Positions 53,952 to 64,000 of a stretch of DNA of 64,000 nt are shown here, one piece after another (positions within the stretch are counted from its first letter, which is position 1; every line of letters starts with the position of its first letter). The stretch covers positions 62,001 through 126,000 of the forward strand of contig NZ_FWXJ01000002.1 of NCBI RefSeq assembly GCF_900176405.1, read 5' to 3'. Both the position numbers and the translations under genes were made by a program. This stretch comes from Polynucleobacter kasalickyi. GTDB lineage: Bacteria > Pseudomonadota > Gammaproteobacteria > Burkholderiales > Burkholderiaceae. The notes under the pieces are model-generated. The model was not told the origin of the DNA. It made no database searches and saw nothing but the letters and a program-made list of their open reading frames with translations.

Positions 53952-56504
53952 TTGTGGAGTAAAAACTCCCTAGAGAGGAACTGTTTGCGTATTTTTATTA
54001 CTCTATTCATGCTGGGTCAGTGGACCTGTTTATCTTTCAATCATTGGCCAGAATTTATAGAGCTCTTCATTCCTTTCGGAATACTTAGCCTTATTTATGT
54101 GGGAGTTCATTTTTATTTTTCTAAGCGAATCGTTTGGTGGGAGTTTAAACAAATAAAAACACCGATACTCATGTTAGGTATAGGTATTTTTTCGATTGGA
54201 TTTTATCAAGTTGACTATTTACTTCAACAGCGAGCGCAGTCTGTTTTACCTGCTATGCTCGATGGGCAAACGTTGCAGGTACGAGCGGTAGTGGATGACT
54301 TGCCCAAACGAACCAGTAATGGCGTGCAGTTTAATGTGGCAGTGCTTGCTTGGAAGGAACCTCAGCGTAATGTCATTCAATCCGCCCTGTCAGGCTCAAA
54401 TACCATGCCCGCCAAGCGATTGTCGATTCATTGGAAGATACCAAATCCAAAATGGCGACCAAAAAATACCAATCATTCGGAAGTATTAATTCCTGAAATT
54501 ATTCCAGGTCAGGTATGGGACCTTAGCCTCAAGCTAAAAGTCCCTAGAGGCTTAAAAAATCCCTATGGTTTTGATGTGGAGCAGTGGATGATGCAACAAC
54601 AGATTGATGGTAGTGGTTTTGTCAGTCAACCCACGCCAAAGCTAACTGCCGATTCGGTTTGGAGTTTTAAAATACTGATTGCCAAATTACGTTATCAAAT
54701 TGCGCAAAAAGTTATTCATTCTCTGGGGGAGAAAGCTCCTTACAGCGGAGTAATTAGTGCTTTAGTGATGGGTGATCAACAAGCCATCTCTCAAGAGGAT
54801 TGGCTCGTTTTTAATACGACGGGTATTGGCCACTTAATTTCTATTTCAGGCTTACATGTAACGATGTTTGCTGCGGTCGGCGCTTATGTAGCGAATTGTT
54901 TGTGGCGAAGAACCCGTCTTCCCTTAAAGTTCCCCGCGCAAAAATTTGCCGCATTAGTCGGGTTCATTAGTGCATTACTTTATACGTTTTTAGCTGGGTT
55001 TCAAGTGCCAGCTCAACGCACGATGTTGATGGTCGGGGTCGTGGGGGTATATTTGTTTTTATGTCGAGTGCCCAAGGCCTTTGACATTTGGTGGTGGGCT
55101 TTAGGTATTGTCTTATTGCTAGATCCTTGGGCAATTTTTACGCCTGGATTTTGTTTATCTTTTGGCGCGGTTGCAGCAATTCTGTATGCAATGCCTCCGC
55201 AGGAAGATGCCAAGCATACAGATATTGATTTAATTTTTTTAGAAAAGCTTAAAAAATCTCTCACAGAAGCAGTTCGAGTTCAAGCCGTGGTAACAATTGC
55301 CTTAATTCCATTAACAGTTTGGTGGTTTTACCAAATATCCTTGATCTCACCCTTTGCCAATGCCTTAGCAATTCCAATCGTTAGTTTTCTAGTGACACCA
55401 CTTGCCATGTTGGGAGTCTTATTACCCTGGTGGTTGGGGGATGCTTGTTTATGGCTAGCGCATACTTGCTTTGCTATATTGGCTTGGTTTTTGAAGCCAA
55501 TGGCCGCGTTGCCATGGTCCATTATTTATGCCGCTAAACCAAATGCTTGGTTACTTGCGATTGGAATTTTAGGGGTGATTGTCGTGATTCGACCAGGCCC
55601 TATTCTGAATTCCTGGAAATCAAGACTCCTTGGATTATTGGCTTGTCTATTGTTAATAATACCTAAAAGCTGGTTGATGGGCCATGGTATATCTTTAGGT
55701 GAGTTTAGGATGTTGGTTTGGGATATCGGGCAGGGGAGTGCGGTTTTAATCCAAACAAAGAACCATACTTTGCTATACGATACCGGTCCGGTTAGCGGTA
55801 ATTTTGATCCTGGCAAACGGATCATTTTGCCTTTTCTCAGGGCCAGTGGTATTGATAAACTTGATCAATTAGCGATTAGTCATCAAGATGCTGATCATGT
55901 CGGTGGTTTGGTTTCAATATTAGAAAACTTCCCTGTAAAACGATCGATTGGCACCATCCCAGAGGATCATCCCTTACAACAGCAGTATGTGAAACATCAT
56001 GTGACACTTTCGCCTTGCCAAGCCGGTCATTCTTGGCAGTGGGACGGCGTTGAATTTTATACTTGGCATCCCCACGCAGGGACAACTTTTGAAAAAAAAT
56101 TTCATACAGGTAAACCCAATGAGATGAGTTGTGTGATTGAAGTGAGAAATCAACATCACTCTGTATGGTTAACAGGGGATGTGGAGAAGAGGGCAGAGCA
56201 GGAAATTATTGAGAGATTACTTCAACAACCAGATCAACTTAGCAAAATTCATCAAAGAAACATTGTCTTGATGACACCGCACCACGGGAGTAAAACATCT
56301 TCAAATCCTGAATTTGTGCAGTTGCTTGATCCGAATATAGTATTTTCGCAATCGGGTTATAAAAATCGTTATAACCACCCTCATCCGAGTGTGGTGGCAC
56401 TGTATCAGTCCAGGGGAATGCAATTGTTAGATACCAACCTCACCGGAGCACAACGTTGGGATTCACAACAGTCACTTTTAAAGCATGAATTCTTTCGCAA
56501 GTAA
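53952..56504 (+). CDS. comEC: ComEC/Rec2 DNA-uptake channel
   Basis: The inner-membrane channel for natural transformation. The protein has 850 residues with many hydrophobic segments. Regions are an N-terminal membrane part, an OB-like soluble segment (about 90–220), and the competence domain, including VISALVMGDQQAIS and TTGIGHLISISGLHVTMFA. A C-terminal metallo-beta-lactamase-like domain (about 590–840) has HQDADHVGGL, VWLTGDVE and LMTPHHGSKTSS. The start is a TTG at 53952; the next in-frame ATG (54009) would cut off the first membrane segment. Natural competence in this organism is inferred, since pilus and comEA genes are not in the window. Confidence 0.93.
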   Translation: MWSKNSLERNCLRIFITLFMLGQWTCLSFNHWPEFIELFIPFGILSLIYVGVHFYFSKRIVWWEFKQIKTPILMLGIGIFSIGFYQVDYLLQQRAQSVLPAMLDGQTLQVRAVVDDLPKRTSNGVQFNVAVLAWKEPQRNVIQSALSGSNTMPAKRLSIHWKIPNPKWRPKNTNHSEVLIPEIIPGQVWDLSLKLKVPRGLKNPYGFDVEQWMMQQQIDGSGFVSQPTPKLTADSVWSFKILIAKLRYQIAQKVIHSLGEKAPYSGVISALVMGDQQAISQEDWLVFNTTGIGHLISISGLHVTMFAAVGAYVANCLWRRTRLPLKFPAQKFAALVGFISALLYTFLAGFQVPAQRTMLMVGVVGVYLFLCRVPKAFDIWWWALGIVLLLDPWAIFTPGFCLSFGAVAAILYAMPPQEDAKHTDIDLIFLEKLKKSLTEAVRVQAVVTIALIPLTVWWFYQISLISPFANALAIPIVSFLVTPLAMLGVLLPWWLGDACLWLAHTCFAILAWFLKPMAALPWSIIYAAKPNAWLLAIGILGVIVVIRPGPILNSWKSRLLGLLACLLLIIPKSWLMGHGISLGEFRMLVWDIGQGSAVLIQTKNHTLLYDTGPVSGNFDPGKRIILPFLRASGIDKLDQLAISHQDADHVGGLVSILENFPVKRSIGTIPEDHPLQQQYVKHHVTLSPCQAGHSWQWDGVEFYTWHPHAGTTFEKKFHTGKPNEMSCVIEVRNQHHSVWLTGDVEKRAEQEIIERLLQQPDQLSKIHQRNIVLMTPHHGSKTSSNPEFVQLLDPNIVFSQSGYKNRYNHPHPSVVALYQSRGMQLLDTNLTGAQRWDSQQSLLKHEFFRK

Positions 56505-56585
56505 TCATCTATTCGATTGTGAATGCAGGTCTCAGGGTTAAGCGGAAATGATTAACCTCGCAATAAAGCTGGGTCTTAAAAGCAC

Positions 56586-58859
56586 TTAATGGGCGTTAGA
56601 AGCTGCTGAAAAGTGTTCAACGAAGAGATTAAACTCATCAATTGCTGTCGGCCTGCCGTAGAGGTATCCTTGGAAAGTGCTACAACCTTCCTTGGCCAAA
56701 AAATCACGCTGTTCAGGTAATTCAATACCTTCAGCCGTTACATTTAAGGAGAGGCTATTGGCTAAAGAAAGAATCGAACGAATGATGGCTCGGTCTCCTG
56801 GGTCATTCATTAAATCGGTGACGAAACTCTTATCAATCTTAATTTCATCAAGGGGTAAACGCTTCAAATAGGTTAATGAAGAGTAACCGGTGCCAAAATC
56901 ATCAATCGAGAATCGCACTCCAATTGCTCTTAAATCTAAAATAATTTTAATGACATTATCTAAGTCATCTAATAAAACGCTTTCTGTCAGTTCAAGAGTC
57001 AGTAAGTGCGGATTTGCCCCAGTCTCTAATAAGATCTTTTTGAGTTGATTGGAGAAATCGGGTTGCCGAAATTGGAGAGCGCTAATATTGATCGCAATAC
57101 ATAGTTCGAGTGTTTGAGGATTTTTTTGCCATGCTACTAATTGTTGACAGACCGTATTCAGTGCCCAGTATCCGATGGGGATAATTAAGCCATTCTCTTC
57201 GGCCATTGGAATAAAAGAAAGAGGGGGAATCAATTCCTGATCCGGCGATTGCCACCTTAGCAAAGCCTCTGCCCCCTTTAACTTGCCATCAAAGTTCACT
57301 TGAGGCTGGTAGTGAATGATAAATTCATAGTTGTTTACCGCAGACTTTAAGCGGTCCCCTAAGCTGACACGTTCGACAAATTTATCATGCATTTCCGTAT
57401 TAAAAATACTAACCCTGTTTCGACCAGAAGTTTTTGCTTGATAAAGCGCAATATCAGCCTGCTTAAATAGCGCATTAATATCTTTATCCTCATTCGGAAA
57501 GGTCGTGACGCCGATACTAGCTGTTAGATGGTGAGTGATGCCATGAATGATTTTTGGTTGGCTTAGTAAGGTAATTAATTTATCGAGCACGACTTTAATA
57601 GCAAGTCCTGCGCTCCCTAAATCTGAGCCGAGGTCGGTGAGAAGTACCACGAACTCATCACCACCCAACCTAGCTGCCGTATCCGAGTCTCTCAAAGCAG
57701 TTCGCATACATTTAGCAACTTCAATCAAAATCTCGTCGCCAACATCATGACCATAAACATCATTGATGGTTTTGAAATGATCTAAATCGATCATTAAAAT
57801 TGCGCCATATTTACCAGAGCGGATGGCATGTAAGTGCGATTGCTGTAAGCGATCTAGTAGTAGTCGGCGGTTCGGTAAGTCAGTTAGTGGATCATAAAAA
57901 GCTAACTCTAATATTTTCCTTTCGGCTTCTCTGGGGTCTCTAATATTAGAATAAATAGCTAAAAAATGATTAATTTCATTTTTGGAATCACGAATCGCGG
58001 AAATAGAAAGCCAAACGGGGTAGACAGCACCATCTTTTCGACGATTCCAAATATTGCCTTCCCAACGCCCTTCAGACAGAATGGCTTCCCACATATTGCG
58101 ATAAAAGACGGGATCTTGATGTTCTTCAGACCTTAAAATAGAGGTACTGTTACCAATTAACTCTTCAACCGAATAACCTGTAGCCAATGAAAATGCTTCA
58201 TTCGCTTTGAGAATAATTCCTTTTGCATTTGTTACCAGCATGGGGTCTCTGGATTGAAAAGCGACTGAAGCTATATGTAACTCGCTTTCGGCAATTTTTC
58301 TTTTAGTGATATTTTCCGAGAGAATGATAATTCCCCCAATTTGCCCTTTGGCGTTTTTCCAAGGTAACATTTCCCAGCGTAACCAAGCTTCACTTCCGTC
58401 GGGTAGGATGATTAAATCTTCATCATTGCTAACAGTCTCACCATTTAAACAACGACGATGGATTTCTCTCCATTTTTCAGGCGTATTCGGAAAAAGCTCA
58501 TATTGATTATTACCAATGACGTCGTAGGATGAAATTTTTCGATCATCTAACCACCTTCGACTGGCAAATAAATAATTCATATTCGTGTCGAACATGGCTA
58601 TACCAGCAGGTGCATTGTTAATAAACAATTGCAACTTGGTATTGGCTGTGGTTAATTCGTTAGCATTAATATCGAGGGCGTTTTCTAACAGCCGTCTTTC
58701 GCGATCGGCTGAAAGATAAGCTTCATTCACTAAACTGAGTAAGGAGTGCCATTTCGTTTCAACATCTAAATCTTTTTCAGCAACCAAAGAAAGTTGACGC
58801 CGCAACAATCGGTGTGTTTTCGGCTTGAAATCAGGAAAGGATTGTAAAAGTTCACTCAT
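56586..58859 (-). CDS. PAS–PAS–GGDEF–EAL cyclic-di-GMP protein
   Basis: A 757-residue bifunctional-type c-di-GMP enzyme without membrane segments. A helical linker (1–75) precedes PAS domain 1 (about 75–190) and PAS domain 2 (about 195–312). The diguanylate-cyclase domain (about 320–485) has intact GGDEF at 399–403 and the inhibitory I-site RDSD at 390–393, five residues before it. The phosphodiesterase domain (about 500–750) has EAL at 531–533, ELTESVLL, and DDFGTGYSSLTYLKRLP. Both activities therefore look possible. Its start overlaps the FIST gene by eight bases, so FIST is probably its sensor partner. Confidence 0.94.
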   Translation of the reverse strand: MSELLQSFPDFKPKTHRLLRRQLSLVAEKDLDVETKWHSLLSLVNEAYLSADRERRLLENALDINANELTTANTKLQLFINNAPAGIAMFDTNMNYLFASRRWLDDRKISSYDVIGNNQYELFPNTPEKWREIHRRCLNGETVSNDEDLIILPDGSEAWLRWEMLPWKNAKGQIGGIIILSENITKRKIAESELHIASVAFQSRDPMLVTNAKGIILKANEAFSLATGYSVEELIGNSTSILRSEEHQDPVFYRNMWEAILSEGRWEGNIWNRRKDGAVYPVWLSISAIRDSKNEINHFLAIYSNIRDPREAERKILELAFYDPLTDLPNRRLLLDRLQQSHLHAIRSGKYGAILMIDLDHFKTINDVYGHDVGDEILIEVAKCMRTALRDSDTAARLGGDEFVVLLTDLGSDLGSAGLAIKVVLDKLITLLSQPKIIHGITHHLTASIGVTTFPNEDKDINALFKQADIALYQAKTSGRNRVSIFNTEMHDKFVERVSLGDRLKSAVNNYEFIIHYQPQVNFDGKLKGAEALLRWQSPDQELIPPLSFIPMAEENGLIIPIGYWALNTVCQQLVAWQKNPQTLELCIAINISALQFRQPDFSNQLKKILLETGANPHLLTLELTESVLLDDLDNVIKIILDLRAIGVRFSIDDFGTGYSSLTYLKRLPLDEIKIDKSFVTDLMNDPGDRAIIRSILSLANSLSLNVTAEGIELPEQRDFLAKEGCSTFQGYLYGRPTAIDEFNLFVEHFSAASNAH

Positions 58860-59973
58860 CTTCAGTAATCAGAGTGATTGTCGAGGTTTGATTATGTAAC
58901 TGACAACTTTGAAGATGGTGGGAAGCAAACTCGCCGTAAGAATAGAAGCCTGAGATACTAAAGTCATCTCCTAGTTCTGAAGCAATGAGCTCCATTTCTT
59001 CCTCAGCAATTTGATCTAGTACTAACCTCCGTCCAACGCAACTCACAACGAGGCACAAACCTTGGTTTTTTTGGTGCTGATGCTTGAGTTCAGTGATCCG
59101 GTCTTGAGTAGACTCAAGCAACCTATCGATGTTGGTTTTCATGAGGCGTGCATAGCTCGCTTCTGGAATGTCACCAGCAAAAGTTAGACTCTGATCCTCT
59201 TGATTAATCCCAAGCAGCGTTCTAATAATCGGAGCTTCCTCCTCAGTTCGACGAATAGATAAGGGGAATCGCAAACCACTGCTGGGGAGCTGGTCGGCTA
59301 ATTCACCTAAATATCTTTTATAAACATGTAGAGCTGGTTCATGATCTAACTCATAAACCGTATTTTTATGGGAACGCGTCACACGCCGCTCTGCACCAAA
59401 CTCTGTCCAACCTGTAGAAAAACCGCTTGTCACATGGATAGGCCCATAAAAACCAATGAGGACTACTTGGTTTTTTCTTGTCAACCCGTTAAACATGACG
59501 CCAGTTTTGTTAAAACGATCGCTATCGCCTGCCAAGCCTCCAGTAATAGAGAAATTGTCTAACTCAAGACTTAAACTTTGTGCTAAATCAGACGCATTGA
59601 TGTCTAGGCCATCTGACAAAACAAAACAATGCTTCAGTTGCTCCTTGGGGAAATCTTTTAAAGCCTGTTGCATTTCACTTTCATGATTTGAACTGGCATC
59701 AAGATCTACCTTGACCGAATGAATCCAACTTTTTTCAAAGTGAATCGCTAAAACTGTGAGATTATCACTGGATATTTTTGTGTCACGAATATTGCCAGCG
59801 GTTGAACAGCCGACGATATCCGCGTTTGGGTAAAAACTTGCAAGTGCTTGATAACACTCTTCTTTGTAAAAAAAATCCGAATCAGCGAAGACCAACACAA
59901 GATTTGTATCATTTAGAAAATTGGTTGTATCCCAACCATTTTGATTGTTCCAACTGATTTGTTGAAGTTTCAT
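58852..59973 (-). CDS. FIST-domain sensory protein
   Basis: A 373-residue cytoplasmic protein with FIST_N (about 25–220) and FIST_C (about 225–360) domains. Visible pattern: IVGCSTAGNI, FVLSDGLDINASDLAQSL, ITGGLAGDSDRF, VVLIGFYGP and LVVSCVGRRLVL, with SISGFYSYGEFASH at the end. FIST proteins bind small ligands, possibly amino acids, and are coupled to kinases or c-di-GMP enzymes. Here the partner gene overlaps its stop by eight bases. A dyad with a candidate promoter lies upstream. Confidence 0.92.
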   Translation of the reverse strand: MKLQQISWNNQNGWDTTNFLNDTNLVLVFADSDFFYKEECYQALASFYPNADIVGCSTAGNIRDTKISSDNLTVLAIHFEKSWIHSVKVDLDASSNHESEMQQALKDFPKEQLKHCFVLSDGLDINASDLAQSLSLELDNFSITGGLAGDSDRFNKTGVMFNGLTRKNQVVLIGFYGPIHVTSGFSTGWTEFGAERRVTRSHKNTVYELDHEPALHVYKRYLGELADQLPSSGLRFPLSIRRTEEEAPIIRTLLGINQEDQSLTFAGDIPEASYARLMKTNIDRLLESTQDRITELKHQHQKNQGLCLVVSCVGRRLVLDQIAEEEMELIASELGDDFSISGFYSYGEFASHHLQSCQLHNQTSTITLITEDE

Positions 59974-60022
59974 AGACAGAACAATTCTTTTAGAGATTGA
60001 TTAAAAGCAAGATTTCGAACAC

Positions 60023-60065
60023 ATGTTAGATAGTATAGATAATTTCATACTATTTTGTCTAACAT
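60023..60065 (-). promoter_or_regulatory. Promoter with interrupted dyad before the FIST operon
   Basis: On the minus strand TAGACA (60061–60056) and TATACT (60037–60032) are separated by 18 bases, a plausible sigma-70 promoter. The same bases form an interrupted dyad: ATGTTAGA with TCTAACAT outside and TAGTAT with ATACTA inside. A regulator could bind it. Confidence 0.5.
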
Positions 60066-60131
60066 ATTGATTCGAAAATCTAATTTTTAGCTTTTGACCC
60101 ACTAACCATAAGAATAGTTGCGGTTCATGCT

Positions 60132-61259
60132 TTAGGCGGCATCCGCATTCGTGACATAGCCAAGTCCCATTGCTTCGTTCACGCGTGGCATTACTTCATG
60201 AGCCATCAGTTCCATAGATCTTCTACCTAAAACTGGATCGACTAAGTCCATACCCGCATAAACGATTTCGCCAATATTGCAACCAATACGTTCTTGTAAA
60301 GCCAGGATTTGATCAACAACCTCATTAACTGTGCCACAAATAACTAAATCGTCTAAGATGCCATCTAAAGTAATCGTTGAGTCATCGGCTTCTTGGCTCT
60401 TCTTAAAAATCACATGGCGATTAGAAATTTTCATTTTCGTCAGCATTTGTTTGTAGTAATAGCGATAGGGGCTGTTCTCATTCGACTTACCATATGCCTG
60501 TGCAGTTTTAGAGTCATCCGCTACAAAAATGGTCCTAGCCACACGCCAATCTTTGGTTAAAGCTTGCTGACCAACATTGGTTTTACCTTGTGAGTAATTG
60601 TTCCAATGACTTGGCAACCAATTCTCCAGCAAAAAATTAGCGGACATTGGGTGGAAATCTCGTTGTCCCATCGCGATTACACCTTTGGAGAAAGGTGCTA
60701 CTACGGTACCAACGATTTCTGGATAAGGTTTCTGGAGGGGTTTCATAATGTAACCTCTACCAATTTCTAAAACTTGCGTATTTTGGACACTGACTTTAAA
60801 GCGGTTGTCAGGTAGATCAATGTTGTAGGGAGGTTCGCCCGCCCAAATCGCCAAAATGACATCAATCGCTTCCGCAAACATCTTATTACGATCTTCTTTA
60901 AAAATGCCAAGTGCTTCAGCATCGGACGCAAGTGCGCCTGGACTAATACCAAAAATAAAACGACCTTTGGCTAAACGATCGAACATAGCTGCCTGAGCAG
61001 CTATCAGTGTTGGATGGGCATGAGATAGGTTAGATGTCCCAGTACCTAATTTAATATTCTTGGTTTCAAAAATGAGCGTTGCCAAAAAAATCATGCTATT
61101 CGTGACGTTTTCTGCTTGATCGGTAAGGTGTTCACCTACAAACGCATCATAAAACCCTAACTGGTCGGCCAGAATAATTGTTTGACGATCTTCGTGTAAT
61201 GTTTCTGTGCCATCCCGCTCTAGTGGATGAAGTGGCATTGTAAAGTAACCAAGTCTCAT
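60132..61259 (-). CDS. LLM-class flavin-dependent oxidoreductase
   Basis: A 375-residue bacterial-luciferase-like monooxygenase. Features are MRLGYFTMPLHPLERD, FYDAFVGEHLTDQAENV, KLGTGTSNLSHAHPTLIAAQAAMFDRLAKGRFIFGISPGALASDAEALGI, and DDLVICGTVNEVVDQILAL near the C-terminus. These match FMN/F420 LLM enzymes, including the limonene/alkane monooxygenase-like group. The substrate is not known. It stands alone, with no flavin reductase next to it. Confidence 0.88.
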   Translation of the reverse strand: MRLGYFTMPLHPLERDGTETLHEDRQTIILADQLGFYDAFVGEHLTDQAENVTNSMIFLATLIFETKNIKLGTGTSNLSHAHPTLIAAQAAMFDRLAKGRFIFGISPGALASDAEALGIFKEDRNKMFAEAIDVILAIWAGEPPYNIDLPDNRFKVSVQNTQVLEIGRGYIMKPLQKPYPEIVGTVVAPFSKGVIAMGQRDFHPMSANFLLENWLPSHWNNYSQGKTNVGQQALTKDWRVARTIFVADDSKTAQAYGKSNENSPYRYYYKQMLTKMKISNRHVIFKKSQEADDSTITLDGILDDLVICGTVNEVVDQILALQERIGCNIGEIVYAGMDLVDPVLGRRSMELMAHEVMPRVNEAMGLGYVTNADAA

Positions 61260-61405
61260 AGTATGTCCCTAACTAAATATTTATTTATTATTTAAATCAA
61301 TCTTTCAATTTTATCTCAGCCGTGATTTTTTTGAATTTTTGAACTGCGGTTGTTGGAGATCAGGGGAAAAGAAATATTTTTTAAGTGTTTTTATTCAGTC
61401 GAGTA

Positions 61406-63956
<2,551 letters not shown>

Positions 63957-64000
63957 TTAGATATTTTTTAACTAACAGTTTGACAAATTTAATTTAAATT

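Overview
The window is a gene-dense stretch of a betaproteobacterial chromosome with low to moderate GC. The overall gene content fits a small-genome Burkholderiales member, most like Polynucleobacter. The main reasons are the nth–DUF1841–solo rnfB block, the recJ–prfB–lysS block, an intracellular polyhydroxybutyrate depolymerase with the Cys/Asp/His residues of the Ralstonia PhaZ1 type, and an iscRSUA–hscBA–fdx operon. This placement is inference from gene content; no 16S or tRNA gene is present to confirm it. No insertion sequence, prophage, CRISPR array, rRNA or tRNA gene was recognised.

Layout. (1) 1–10040, minus strand: a lipid A aminoarabinose (L-Ara4N) locus, read as Mth938-domain gene, arnT, an ArnE-like transporter, arnB, arnC, two separate arnA halves and arnD, followed by bcp and a PhoH/PIN ATPase that runs off the window start. 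(2) 10114–16229, plus: alanine aminotransferase alaA, hom, thrC, then moeA, moaD, moaE. (3) 16282–25423: a GIY-YIG protein, clpB behind a sigma-32-like promoter, an MFS transporter, aceA, a HIT protein, nth, a DUF1841 protein, solo rnfB and a nitroreductase. (4) 25543–28620: phaZ with a basic histone-like tail, diverging from a two-gene toxin–antitoxin-like module, which is the most accessory-looking part of the window. (5) 28716–32165: an aromatic/aspartate aminotransferase diverging from uvrB.

(6) 32208–39646: a sulfur-oxidation island with soxY, soxZ, soxA, soxX, soxB and a periplasmic DsrE-like protein, then a TauE permease diverging from an ETHE1-like persulfide dioxygenase, a YeeE/YedE (PmpA/PmpB) pair and a small DUF2892 membrane protein. 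An AT-rich dyad in the divergent promoter resembles a BigR/SqrR-type operator. (7) 39929–45485: the complete isc operon, with a good IscR type-1 site over the iscR promoter. (8) 45567–53083: lysS, prfB (with the classic +1 programmed frameshift), recJ, an unidentified conserved gene, and lolC/E–lolD. (9) 53087–56504: tatD and comEC. (10) 56586–61259: a FIST sensor operonic with a PAS–PAS–GGDEF–EAL protein, and an LLM flavin oxidoreductase. (11) 61438–63956: pyrG and kdsA.

Functional threads are envelope modification (arn, kdsA, lol), sulfur chemistry running from thiosulfate and persulfide oxidation into Fe–S cluster assembly, carbon storage and the glyoxylate shunt (phaZ, aceA), and cyclic-di-GMP signalling. 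Several starts appear to be GTG or TTG, and the start was reassigned wherever spacing, overlap or family length argued for it.
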